Shown: piece by piece, positions 1 through 6,032 of the stretch
How positions within the stretch are numbered: the first letter of the stretch is position 1
How the letters are laid out: each line of letters opens with the position of its first letter
DNA from: Actinomycetota bacterium
GTDB taxonomy: Bacteria; Actinomycetota; Thermoleophilia; Miltoncostaeales; Miltoncostaeaceae
NCBI GenBank assembly: GCA_947451735.1
Contig: CANGAY010000045.1
Coordinates: 1 to 6,416 of the forward strand
Length of the DNA stretch: 6,416 bases
Reading direction: 5' to 3'
Program-made: the position numbers and the translations under genes
Notes under the pieces: generated by a model
Databases searched by the model: none
The model's input: only the letters and a program-made list of their open reading frames with translations
What the model was told of the DNA's origin: nothing

Positions 1-11
1 ACGATCGGCAC

Positions 12-695
12 ATGTCAACCGGTGGCCACATCCTCGTGGTGGACGACGAGCGCTCGCTCCGCAAGTTGCTGCGCCTGCAACTCGAGGCCGAGGGCTACAC
101 AGTGGCGGAGGCCGGCAACGGCCGGGAGGCGCTCGAGCAGGTGCGATCGGGGGGCATCGACCTCGTGATGCTCGACTACATGATGCCCGAGATGGATGGG
201 CTGGAGACATGCCAGCGGCTTCGCACCGAGTACCCGGGCCTGCCGGTGATCATGCTCACCGCCAGGGATGGTGAGATCGATCGCATCATGGGCCTCGAGA
301 TGGGGGCGGACGACTACATCGCCAAGCCCTATTCGGTGCGCGAGATGACGGCGCGCGTGAAGGCCGTGCTGCGCCGGGTGCAGGGCGCCCCCGACACCTC
401 CGGTCCGCTTCGCGCCGGCGATGCCGAGATCGACCCGGTCAGCCGCCAGGTGCGCGTGGACGGCGAGCCCATCGACCTCACCCGCCTCGAGTTCGACCTG
501 CTGGCCGAGCTGGCCGCGCACCCCAACGTGGTGTTCACGCGCGAGCGCCTGCTGGAGCGCGTGTGGGGGTACCAGAGCGGCGTGGGCGGCAAGACGGTTG
601 ACGTGCACGTGGCCAATCTGCGCAAGAAGCTGGGCAAGGACATCGGCATCGTGGCCGTGCGCGGGGTGGGCTACCGCCTCGACCCCACGTCGTGA
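12..695 (+). CDS. OmpR/PhoB-family DNA-binding response regulator
   Basis: Cytoplasmic transcription regulator of a two-component system, expected to be phosphorylated by the kinase encoded immediately downstream and then to bind promoter DNA. The 227 residues are full length for the family. Residues about 5-122 are the receiver domain: acidic pair D11/D12, phospho-acceptor D55 in LDYMMPEMDG, T83 in LTA and K105 in AKPY. Residues about 134-225 are the winged-helix output domain, with VWGY at 184-187, the recognition-helix region VDVHVANLRKKLG at 197-209 and the closing VRGVGYRL. The switch aromatic after KP is Tyr rather than Phe, which is common. The stop overlaps the kinase GTG start (GTGA, 692-695), implying translational coupling. 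Only 11 bases precede the ATG, so promoter and ribosome site cannot be judged. Family is certain; the regulon and signal are not visible. Confidence 0.96.
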   Translation: MSTGGHILVVDDERSLRKLLRLQLEAEGYTVAEAGNGREALEQVRSGGIDLVMLDYMMPEMDGLETCQRLRTEYPGLPVIMLTARDGEIDRIMGLEMGADDYIAKPYSVREMTARVKAVLRRVQGAPDTSGPLRAGDAEIDPVSRQVRVDGEPIDLTRLEFDLLAELAAHPNVVFTRERLLERVWGYQSGVGGKTVDVHVANLRKKLGKDIGIVAVRGVGYRLDPTS

Positions 696-1996
696 GCCTG
701 CGGGACCGGCTCGGCGCCGTCACGCCCTCGTCATACCGGGGGCGTATCGCGCTGGCCATCGTGGTGGCGCTGGTGGTGGCCGTAGTGGGCGTGCAGCTGG
801 CGCTGAACGTGCTGGTGACCCAGCAGGTGCAGTCGGCGGTCGAGGCCAACCTGCGCCAGCAGGGTCAGGAGATCGCCGCGACCTACCGCCGCGCCGGGCA
901 CGACGGCGTGGCGCAGGCGCAGCGGTATATGCCGGGCACGCAGGTGGTGGTGCGCCGCAACGGCGAGACGGTGTACTGGAGCGATCCGGTGCAGGTGCTC
1001 GACGCGCAGGCGGTGGTCACCGACGGCGACCTGCAGGTGACGCTGCAGCACGAGGCATCGGCCGGGGTCATCGGCCAGTGGGCGCTGCCACTCATCATCA
1101 TCGGGGTGGTGCTCGTCATCGGCGGGGTGGCGTGGTGGCTCGCGGGGCTGGCATCGCGCCGCCTGCGCCGTGAGGCCAGCGCGCTGGCGGCCCAGGCCGA
1201 GGCGGTGGCCGGTGGCGATCTGGACGCGCGCGTTGAGGTGAGCGACGACGAGCTGACCCGCGTGGCCACGTCGCTCAACGCCATGACGCAGCGCCTGTCC
1301 GACTCCGACGCGCGCCAGCGGGTGTTCCTGGCCGACGTGGCACACGAACTGCGCACACCGGTCACCGCGATCGACGGATTCGCGCAGGCGCTGGTGGACG
1401 GCACCATCAGCACCGACGAGGGGCAGCGCGAGGCGGCCGAGATCATCCACGAGGAGTCGCAGCGGCTTTCCGGCCTGGTGGCCGACCTGCAGGCGCTCAC
1501 CGTTGCCGCGCTCGATGCCGAGCCGGTGCGTGAGCCCACCGACGTGGTGGCGCTTGCCCGCGAGGCCGCCGTGCGGCTGGAGGCGGCCGCGGCCGAGCGC
1601 GGCGTGCTGCTGCGAGGTCCCGACGCAACGCAGGAGTCCATCGTGGTGCCCACGAATGCCGCCCACGTGCAGACGATCCTCGGCAACCTCGTGAGCAACG
1701 CCCTGAGGGCCACCCCGGCGGGTGGCACCGTGCGCGTGGGCGTGCAGGTGGTGGGCGACGCCGCCGTGATCGCCGTCAGCGACACGGGCGTGGGCATCGC
1801 CCCCGAGCATCTGCCGCACATCTTCGACCGCATGTACCGCGTGGACGCCGCGCGCGACCGCGACTCGGGTGGCACCGGCCTGGGCCTGGCCATCGTGGCG
1901 GGGCTCACCGAGTCGCTCGGCGGCCGCATCGAGGTGCAGAGCGCGCCGGGCGAGGGCAGCCGGTTCGCGCTGTCGCTGCCACTGGACCGCGCATGA
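692..1996 (+). CDS. Membrane sensor histidine kinase (HAMP, HisKA, HATPase)
   Basis: Sensor kinase that autophosphorylates on histidine and passes the phosphate to the upstream response regulator. The 434 residues carry a first membrane helix at about 18-42, a short extracytoplasmic segment of roughly 85 residues (43-128), a second helix at about 129-153 and a HAMP linker at about 151-204. The dimerisation/phospho-acceptor helix has H218 in DVAHELRTP. The ATP-binding domain has an N-box with N336 (GNLVSNALRATP), a G1 box DTGVGI at 364-369, an F-box FDRMYR at 378-383 and a G2 box GGTGLGLAI at 393-401. All catalytic boxes are intact. The start is GTG at 692, overlapping the regulator stop by four bases, and its own stop overlaps the next gene as ATGA (1993-1996). 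The outer segment matches no sensor domain I can name, so the stimulus is unknown. Confidence 0.96.
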   Translation: MSLRDRLGAVTPSSYRGRIALAIVVALVVAVVGVQLALNVLVTQQVQSAVEANLRQQGQEIAATYRRAGHDGVAQAQRYMPGTQVVVRRNGETVYWSDPVQVLDAQAVVTDGDLQVTLQHEASAGVIGQWALPLIIIGVVLVIGGVAWWLAGLASRRLRREASALAAQAEAVAGGDLDARVEVSDDELTRVATSLNAMTQRLSDSDARQRVFLADVAHELRTPVTAIDGFAQALVDGTISTDEGQREAAEIIHEESQRLSGLVADLQALTVAALDAEPVREPTDVVALAREAAVRLEAAAAERGVLLRGPDATQESIVVPTNAAHVQTILGNLVSNALRATPAGGTVRVGVQVVGDAAVIAVSDTGVGIAPEHLPHIFDRMYRVDAARDRDSGGTGLGLAIVAGLTESLGGRIEVQSAPGEGSRFALSLPLDRA

Positions 1997-2412
1997 GGCG
2001 CGCGCTGGCCGCGGGGCTCGCCATCGCCGCCCTGGCATCGGCCACGGCCGTGGCCGCCCCCTCGCTGCGCATCGTCTCGGTGAAGGTGGTGAAGGCGGGC
2101 ACTCGCACTGCGGCGCATCAGCCCCTCGCGCGCGGGGGCCGGTACGCGTACCGCGTGGACTACCGCGTGGGCGGACGCACCGAGGTGCGCGTGGCGCGCA
2201 CCGGCACGTTCCTCTCGCCCTACGGCGACATCCTCGAGCAGATCGAGCCCGCGCCGGCGCTGGCCGACCCGGGGCGCCTGTTCGCGTCGGGCCCGCTGCA
2301 CGTGGCGGTTGGCGACAGCCCCGGCGAGTACGTGCTGCGGTATTCGGTGACCGCGTCGAACGCCAGCGGCAGCACCACGCGCGACGCCGTGCTGCGAATG
2401 CGATTCAGGTAG
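1993..2412 (+). CDS. Small exported protein of unknown function, third gene of the two-component operon
   Basis: I do not recognise a family for this 139-residue protein. It begins MRRALAAGLAIAALASATAVAA, a clear Sec-type signal peptide with two arginines, an alanine/leucine core and a likely signal peptidase I site AVA|AP after residue 21. There is no lipobox cysteine, so it should be secreted or periplasm-like rather than a lipoprotein. The mature part alternates short hydrophobic and polar stretches (for example RYAYRVDYRVGG, and EYVLRYSVTASNASG near the end), suggesting a beta-sandwich of about 115 residues. That fold is an inference from pattern only. The ATG start overlaps the kinase stop (ATGA), so translation is probably coupled to the kinase. 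Position suggests a role in envelope sensing or as an accessory to the kinase, but nothing in the sequence proves it. The gene is real by codon use and coupling. Confidence 0.8.
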   Translation: MRRALAAGLAIAALASATAVAAPSLRIVSVKVVKAGTRTAAHQPLARGGRYAYRVDYRVGGRTEVRVARTGTFLSPYGDILEQIEPAPALADPGRLFASGPLHVAVGDSPGEYVLRYSVTASNASGSTTRDAVLRMRFR

Positions 2413-2429
2413 GAACTCCGGCGCAGGCG

Positions 2430-2435
2430 TAGGAT
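2430..2435 (+). promoter_or_regulatory. Possible -10 element (TAGGAT) for trpB2
   Basis: TAGGAT fits the TAnnnT form of a sigma-70-type -10 element and lies 41 bases before the trpB2 GTG start, in the 64-bp gap after the exported-protein gene. No convincing -35 hexamer sits 16-18 bases upstream. Transcription from the two-component unit may also read through, since no strong hairpin separates them. Confidence 0.3.
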
Positions 2436-2463
2436 TTCGGGGCGTTCCCATTGCGACGACCCG

Positions 2464-2469
2464 AAGGAG
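2464..2469 (+). promoter_or_regulatory. Shine-Dalgarno AAGGAG for trpB2
   Basis: AAGGAG followed by a 7-base spacer to GTG at 2477. This near-consensus site fixes the non-ATG start of the TrpB2 gene. Confidence 0.85.
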
Positions 2470-2476
2470 TGCACCC

Positions 2477-3841
2477 GTGGCGCAGCACCGTTACCTGCTG
2501 CCGGAGGACCGGATTCCGGACCACTGGTACAACATCGCGGCCGATCTGCCGTCGATGCCCCCGCCCCCGCTCAACCCCGGTACCGGCGAGCCCATCGGCC
2601 CCGAGGCTCTGGCGGGCATCTTCCCGATGGCCCTGATCGAGCAGGAGGTGTCAACGGAGCGCTACATCGCGATCCCCGACCCGGTGCGCGAGATCTACGC
2701 CATGTGGCGCCCCACGCCCATGTACCGGGCGCTGGGCCTCGAGAAGGCCCTCGGCACCACCTGCAAGATCTTCTACAAGTACGAGGGCGTGTCGCCCGCG
2801 GGCTCGCACAAGCCCAACACCTCGGTGCCGCAGGCGTATTACAACGCCCAGGCCGGCATCAAGCGCCTCACCACCGAGACCGGTGCAGGCCAGTGGGGCT
2901 CGTCGCTGTCGTTCGCCTGCAACCTGTTCGACATCGAGTGCAAGGTGTTCATGGTGCGCGTGTCGTACGACAGCAAGCCGTACCGCCGCCTGATGATGGA
3001 GACCTGGGGCGGCAACTGCGTTGCCAGCCCGTCGGAGGAGACCAACGCGGGCCGCGCCATCCTCGCTGAGCACCCGGACTCCTCTGGCTCGCTCGGCATC
3101 GCCATCAGCGAGGCCGTGGAGCAGGCCGCCATGCGCGAGGACACCAACTACGCGCTGGGTTCGGTGCTGAACCACGTGCTGCTGCACCAGACCGTGGTGG
3201 GGCAGGAGGCCAAGGAGCAGATGGAGATGGCCGGGGCGTACCCGGACGTGGTGGTGGGCTGCGTGGGTGGCGGGTCGAACTTCGCGGGTATCGCCTTCCC
3301 GTTCCTGCAGGACAAGCTGGCAGGCAAGGACATCCGCATCGTGGCCGTCGAGCCCGCCTCGTGCCCCACGCTCACGCGCGGCACGTACGGCTACGACTTC
3401 GGCGACACGGCGCAGACCACGCCGCTGCTGCCAATGCACTCGCTGGGCCACGACTTCATCCCGCCGTCCATCCACTCGGGTGGCCTCAGGTACCACGGCA
3501 TGGCGCCGCTGGTGAGCCACGTGGTGCACGAGGGTCTCGTGGAGGCCACGTCACACAGCCAGGTGGAGTGCTTCAGCGAGGCCGTGCGCTTCGCACGCGC
3601 CGAGGGCATCATCCCGGCGCCCGAGCCCTCCCACGCCATCCGTCAGGTGGTGGAGGAGGTCAACCGGGCCAAGGAGGAGGGCGTCGAGAAGACCATCCTC
3701 TTCAACCTCTGCGGCCATGGCCACTTCGACATGGCGGCCTACGCCGAGTTCCTCTCGGGGAACATGCAGGATCTGGCAGTGGACGAGGCCGAGCTGGCCC
3801 GCGCCACCGAGGTGCTCGCCGGCCTGCCGGCGATTGCCTAG
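2477..3841 (+). CDS. trpB: TrpB2-type tryptophan synthase beta chain (PLP enzyme)
   Basis: Pyridoxal-phosphate enzyme that condenses indole with serine to give tryptophan, in the cytoplasm. At 454 residues it is longer than classical TrpB (about 400). It has the features of the TrpB2/TrpB-like branch: an N-terminal extension running through DRIPDHWYNI, and ETGAGQWG (134-141) where classical TrpB has ETGAGQHG. K112 in GSHKPNT is the Schiff-base lysine, E134 the catalytic glutamate, and GCVGGGSNFAG (261-271) the phosphate-binding loop. The C-terminal LCGHGHFD is typical of the branch. The start is GTG at 2477, fixed by AAGGAG seven bases upstream. No trpA or other trp gene is adjacent. TrpB2 enzymes are known to occur without a TrpA partner or with a divergent one, and indole salvage is the usual proposal. 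Whether this is the cell's only TrpB cannot be seen here. The gene is followed by a strong hairpin and a convergent operon. Confidence 0.95.
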   Translation: MAQHRYLLPEDRIPDHWYNIAADLPSMPPPPLNPGTGEPIGPEALAGIFPMALIEQEVSTERYIAIPDPVREIYAMWRPTPMYRALGLEKALGTTCKIFYKYEGVSPAGSHKPNTSVPQAYYNAQAGIKRLTTETGAGQWGSSLSFACNLFDIECKVFMVRVSYDSKPYRRLMMETWGGNCVASPSEETNAGRAILAEHPDSSGSLGIAISEAVEQAAMREDTNYALGSVLNHVLLHQTVVGQEAKEQMEMAGAYPDVVVGCVGGGSNFAGIAFPFLQDKLAGKDIRIVAVEPASCPTLTRGTYGYDFGDTAQTTPLLPMHSLGHDFIPPSIHSGGLRYHGMAPLVSHVVHEGLVEATSHSQVECFSEAVRFARAEGIIPAPEPSHAIRQVVEEVNRAKEEGVEKTILFNLCGHGHFDMAAYAEFLSGNMQDLAVDEAELARATEVLAGLPAIA

Positions 3842-3842
3842 G

Positions 3843-3858
3843 CGCCCCGACAGGGGTG
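3843..3858. other. Small hairpin just after the trpB2 stop
   Basis: CCCC (3845-3848), loop GACA and GGGG (3853-3856), extended by a G-T wobble and one C-G pair. It starts two bases after the trpB2 stop codon. It has no T-tract, so it may be only a minor 3' end structure beside the larger hairpin downstream. Confidence 0.35.
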
Positions 3859-3881
3859 GAACCCGGCGGAACCCGCTCCTG

Positions 3882-3919
3882 AGCGCTCCCGGCATCTGAT
3901 CGCAGACGCCGGGCGCGTT
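3882..3919. terminator. Long imperfect hairpin between convergent genes, likely bidirectional terminator
   Basis: The stem pairs AGCGC (3882-3886) with GCGTT (3915-3919, one G-T), CCCGGC (3888-3893) with GCCGGG (3908-3913), and TCTG (3895-3898) with CAGA (3903-3906). Single mismatches (T3887/C3914 and A3894/C3907) separate the blocks, and the loop is ATCG. It lies 40 bases beyond the trpB2 stop and touches the stop codon of the minus-strand membrane-protein gene, so it could end both converging transcripts. There is no long T-tract, as is usual for terminators in GC-rich bacteria. The structure is read directly from the sequence; termination is inferred. Confidence 0.6.
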
Positions 3920-4149
3920 CAGGGGCCGGGTTCGGCCTCGGCTTCGTCCTCCTGCGCGGCCTGGGCGGCCTTCCTCTTCACGCCCACCTGCAGGCGCCAG
4001 GCGCCGTAACACAGCAGCGCGCCGATGACGAGATAGGGCAGCCCGAACAGCAGGTTGTTGCCGTCGAGGAACAGCAGGAACACCAGCCCGCCGGCCACGA
4101 AGATCAGGCCGAGCGCCCAGGTGAACACGATTCCGCTGGTGGTGTTCAC
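3919..4149 (-). CDS. Small two-helix membrane protein of unknown function
   Basis: A 76-residue integral membrane protein that I cannot assign to a family. Two hydrophobic helices are evident: about residues 7-29 (IVFTWALGLIFVAGG onward) and about 33-52 (LLFGLPYLVIGALLCYGAW). They are joined by a very short DGNN turn, so the protein is a helical hairpin. The C-terminus is charged, first basic (VKRK) and then acidic (EDEAEAE), and is probably cytoplasmic. The start chosen is GTG at 4149, which overlaps the stop of the upstream Nfu-domain gene as GTGA. A longer in-frame opening upstream runs antisense-shifted through that gene and is rejected. The ribosome site is weak (a run of G), consistent with coupled translation. 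Its stop codon abuts the convergent hairpin. No catalytic residues are visible. Existence is supported by coupling and clean membrane helices; the role is unknown. Confidence 0.72.
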   Translation of the reverse strand: MNTTSGIVFTWALGLIFVAGGLVFLLFLDGNNLLFGLPYLVIGALLCYGAWRLQVGVKRKAAQAAQEDEAEAEPGP

Positions 4150-4418
4150 GCGGCGCCCCCGAAGTGGGCCTCGATGACCTCGATCACCTTCGGCCCCAGG
4201 TCGCCCCAGTCGGCGGCGTCGGTCTTGGTGACGCTCACGAAGTTGGCCGTGGCGAACACGTTGGTCACGTCCCCGAGGGCGAAGATGGCCGCGCCGAGCG
4301 GCGAGGCGGCCGGGTCGCTGCCCTCCTTGAACGTCTCGGCACCGCCACCGGTGGATGGCTGGTCGAGCGTGAACTTGATGGCGTTCGGGTTGGGCGTGGG
4401 TTCGGGCTGCACCTGCAC
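4146..4418 (-). CDS. Stand-alone Nfu/NifU N-terminal domain protein
   Basis: A 90-residue protein that is essentially one Nfu N-terminal (Nfu_N) domain. The signature PTPNPNAIKF lies at residues 7-16. It is followed by FKEGSDPAASPLGAAIFAL, then the VTNVFATANFVSVTK strand region, and DWGDLGPKVIEVIEAHF at the end, which aligns in order with the N-terminal half of NFU1-type iron-sulfur scaffold proteins. The C-terminal NifU-like domain with its CxxC cluster ligands is absent and there is no cysteine at all, so this protein cannot carry a cluster by itself. A partner or adaptor role in iron-sulfur protein maturation is an inference. The start is GTG at 4418 with GGAGGG seven bases upstream. Its stop overlaps the start of the downstream membrane protein by four bases, so the two are co-translated. 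The domain assignment is confident; the function is not. Confidence 0.85.
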   Translation of the reverse strand: MQVQPEPTPNPNAIKFTLDQPSTGGGAETFKEGSDPAASPLGAAIFALGDVTNVFATANFVSVTKTDAADWGDLGPKVIEVIEAHFGGAA

Positions 4419-4425
4419 TCGGGGA

Positions 4426-4431
4426 CCCTCC
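4426..4431 (-). promoter_or_regulatory. Shine-Dalgarno GGAGGG for the Nfu-domain gene
   Basis: On the minus strand GGAGGG is followed by seven bases and then GTG at 4418. It settles the non-ATG start of the Nfu-domain gene. Confidence 0.75.
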
Positions 4432-4454
4432 GGGTCGACGTGGCTGCGGTCGCA

Positions 4455-4460
4455 ACACTA
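4455..4460 (-). promoter_or_regulatory. Possible -10 element (TAGTGT) for the minus-strand pair
   Basis: TAGTGT on the minus strand fits TAnnnT and would give a leader of roughly 30 bases containing the GGAGGG ribosome site. No clear -35 is seen. It sits in the 93-bp divergent gap that must hold promoters for both directions. Confidence 0.3.
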
Positions 4461-4498
4461 GGGCGCAAATGCCGCCCGCGCACCGTGGAAGCGGTTGG

Positions 4499-4504
4499 TA
4501 GCGT
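4499..4504 (+). promoter_or_regulatory. Possible -10 element (TAGCGT) for pyrE, suggesting a leaderless mRNA
   Basis: TAGCGT ends seven bases before the pyrE ATG at 4512, which would place transcription initiation at or next to the start codon. There is no good Shine-Dalgarno upstream of that ATG. Leaderless transcripts with this geometry are common in actinobacteria. No clear -35 is present. Confidence 0.35.
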
Positions 4505-4511
4505 GGCCCTC

Positions 4512-5075
4512 ATGACGAATGACGACGAGCGCCAGCGACTGGCCACCATCCTTTCCGAGCGGGCCCTGTTCAGGGAGTCCGTGGTTCTCTCATCGGGGCG
4601 GCGCTCCGACTACTACGTGGACGTGCGGCAGGTGCTGCTCGACCCCGAGGGCGCGTATCTCTCGGGCCGCATGGCGTACCCCATGCTGCAGCCCGACGCG
4701 CCGGCCGCCGTGGGCGGCCTCACCCTGGGCGCCGACCCGCTGGTGTGCGCCATCCAGGCCGCGGCGTTTCTCGACGGCACCCGCTGGAACGGCTTCTACG
4801 TGCGCAAGGAGGCCAAGAAGCACGGCCTGCAGCACTGGATCGAGGGGCCGTTCGTGGAGGAGGGCACCCCGGTGGCCGTGGTTGACGACGTGCTCACCAG
4901 CGGTGGCTCCATGCTCACGGCCATCGAGCGCGTGCGTGCCGCCGGCGCCACGGTGGTCTCCGCCCTCGTGGTGATTGATCGTGAAGAGGACGACGGCCGC
5001 GCCAAGGTGGAGGCCGAGCTCGGCGACGTCCCGCTGCACGCGCTCTTCACCGCGAAGGAGCTGCTCGCCCTCTGA
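4512..5075 (+). CDS. pyrE: Orotate phosphoribosyltransferase
   Basis: Transfers the ribose-5-phosphate of PRPP to orotate to make OMP, the penultimate step of de novo UMP synthesis, in the cytoplasm. The 187 residues are normal for short bacterial PyrE. The PRPP-binding signature VAVVDDVLTSGGS lies at 121-133 with the paired aspartates D125/D126. The substrate-side segments SSGRRSDYYVDVR (27-39), GGLTLGADPL (68-77) and FYVRKEAKKHG (95-105) are in the expected order. I start at ATG 4512; a GTG nine bases earlier (4503) is in frame and would add three residues. The frame stays open much further upstream, but that part runs antisense to the Nfu-domain gene and has no PyrE homology. No strong ribosome site is visible, and a TAGCGT box just upstream suggests a leaderless message. 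Its stop overlaps the proposed CTG start of rsgA. No other pyr gene is in the window. Confidence 0.93.
   Translation: MTNDDERQRLATILSERALFRESVVLSSGRRSDYYVDVRQVLLDPEGAYLSGRMAYPMLQPDAPAAVGGLTLGADPLVCAIQAAAFLDGTRWNGFYVRKEAKKHGLQHWIEGPFVEEGTPVAVVDDVLTSGGSMLTAIERVRAAGATVVSALVVIDREEDDGRAKVEAELGDVPLHALFTAKELLAL
5055..5060 (+). promoter_or_regulatory. Shine-Dalgarno-like AAGGAG inside the end of pyrE, for rsgA
   Basis: AAGGAG lies within the last codons of pyrE, 11 bases before CTG at 5072. The spacing is slightly long but usable. It supports initiation near the pyrE stop rather than at GTG 5150, where the nearest purine-rich run (GGAGGG, 5128-5133) is 16 bases away. Confidence 0.45.
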
Positions 5076-5968
5076 CTCCTGAGGCGCCCCTCGTCCTCCG
5101 CGTCGCCGGCCCGCTCGCCGAGGTCGCGGAGGGCACGGGCACGCGCGAGGTGCGCCTGGCGCCCAGGCTCCCCGGCGGCCCGCCCGTGGCAGGCGACCGG
5201 GTGCGCATTGACGACAAGGGCACCCAGGGCACCATCCGCGAGATCCTTCCGCGCCGCACGGTGCTGGAGCGCATCGGCAGCGGCGGCCGGGTGCGCACGG
5301 TGGTGGCCAACGCCGACCTGCTCGTGGTGGTTGCCGCCGTGGCGGAGCCCGCGCTGCATCCGCGGCTCATCGACAGCTACGCGGTGGCCGCGGTGGCGGG
5401 CGGGCTCGACTTCGCGGTGGTGCTCACCAAGCTCGACCTGCCCCACGACACCGTGCTGGCTGACGAGGTGGTTGGCCGTCAGCGCGCGGCCGGGCACCCG
5501 GTGCTCATGGGCTCGGCGCGCGACACCGCGCTGGTGGAGCAGGTGCGCCAGTTGATCGACGGCCGCCTGGCCGCCTTCGCCGGCCTGTCGGGCGTGGGCA
5601 AGTCAACGCTCACCAGCGCGCTCACCGGCGTCGCCCGTGCCACGGGTGAGGTGTCCGACCGCCTGCGCAGCGGCCGGCACACCACCACCGACCCCCGGCT
5701 CATCCCGCTGCCGGGTGGCGGGGCCGTCATCGACACCGCCGGGGTGCGCGCCTTCTGGCTGCCGCCCATGGAGTACGGCGACATCGCCGCCGGTTTCCCC
5801 GACATCGTGGATTCCGCATCGCGCTGCCGTTTTCGCAGTTGCCGGCACATGGGCGATGCCGGTTGCGCCGCCGAGGCCGAGATCGACCCGGTGCGCCTGG
5901 CGTCGTACCGCGCGCTGGTGGAGGCCGCGGAGTCGGCTGAGAAATTTGCGCGAGGTGGGGCTTCGTGA
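5072..5968 (+). CDS. rsgA: Ribosome small-subunit-dependent GTPase RsgA (probable CTG start)
   Basis: Circularly permuted GTPase that acts in late maturation of the 30S ribosomal subunit. Numbering from CTG 5072 (298 residues), the N-terminal OB domain spans roughly 1-75 (LVLRVAGPLAEV, then PVAGDRVRI). The GTPase motifs follow in permuted order: G4 TKLD at 119-122, G5-like SAR at 148-150, G1 GLSGVGKS at 171-178, the switch HTTTD and G3 DTAG at 221-224. The C-terminal zinc site has C252, C257, H259 and C265. The first conventional start is GTG 5150, but that cuts away the first OB strands. Between an in-frame stop at 4982 and 5150 there is no ATG, GTG or TTG. CTG 5072 overlaps the pyrE stop as CTGA, the same geometry as three other junctions here. 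Function is near certain; the exact start is an inference, with 5150 as the alternative. Confidence 0.88.
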   Translation: MTPEAPLVLRVAGPLAEVAEGTGTREVRLAPRLPGGPPVAGDRVRIDDKGTQGTIREILPRRTVLERIGSGGRVRTVVANADLLVVVAAVAEPALHPRLIDSYAVAAVAGGLDFAVVLTKLDLPHDTVLADEVVGRQRAAGHPVLMGSARDTALVEQVRQLIDGRLAAFAGLSGVGKSTLTSALTGVARATGEVSDRLRSGRHTTTDPRLIPLPGGGAVIDTAGVRAFWLPPMEYGDIAAGFPDIVDSASRCRFRSCRHMGDAGCAAEAEIDPVRLASYRALVEAAESAEKFARGGAS

Positions 5969-5976
5969 CGTATGCT
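5946..5976 (+). promoter_or_regulatory. Probable promoter of the repeat-protein gene
   Basis: A TATGCT -10 box (5971-5976) is preceded by TTGCGC (5946-5951) with a 19-base spacer, somewhat longer than ideal. The -35 lies inside the last codons of rsgA and the -10 just after its stop. The region is locally richer in A and T than its surroundings. Initiation would fall near 5983, giving a leader of about 55 bases. Confidence 0.45.
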
Positions 5977-5985
5977 GCAAACAGT

Positions 5986-5999
5986 CGCCCGCCGGGGCG
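5986..5999 (+). other. Short GC hairpin at the leader start of the repeat gene
   Basis: CGCCC (5986-5990), loop GCCG and GGGCG (5995-5999) form a five-pair stem. No T-tract follows. It could cap the 5' end of the repeat-gene message or act as a weak end for rsgA; the sequence does not decide. Confidence 0.3.
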
Positions 6000-6027
6000 C
6001 GATTGCATCCCCAATATGACGTCCTGA

Positions 6028-6032
6028 AGAGG
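6028..6032 (+). promoter_or_regulatory. Shine-Dalgarno AGAGG deciding between two adjacent ATGs
   Basis: AGAGG is three bases from the ATG at 6036 and six bases from the ATG at 6039. The second spacing is the more workable, so 6039 is preferred. An in-frame TAG at 6033-6035 excludes any earlier start. Confidence 0.5.

Noticed and set aside
731..2451. Long minus-strand open frames (435 and 522 codons) opposite the histidine kinase
   Set aside because: They are shadows of GC-rich codons in the kinase gene. They show no domain, have arginine/serine- or histidine-rich composition, and overlap a gene with all kinase motifs intact.
2651..3529. Minus-strand open frame of 292 codons opposite trpB2
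   Set aside because: Composition is rich in His, Arg and Val with no recognisable motif; the plus strand encodes a complete PLP enzyme.
4150..4458. Upstream extension of the small membrane protein frame to 4458
   Set aside because: The extension is a shifted reading of the Nfu-domain gene on the same strand, Arg/Gly-rich and featureless. The GTG at 4149 with a GTGA overlap is the natural start.
4164..4511. Upstream extension of the pyrE frame to 4164
   Set aside because: It lies antisense to the Nfu-domain gene and encodes nothing resembling PyrE; the family N-terminus begins at the ATG at 4512.
5966..6022. Direct repeat TGACGT at 5966 and 6017 as a possible operator pair
   Set aside because: Only six bases match and the copies are 51 bases apart without symmetry; chance is an adequate explanation.
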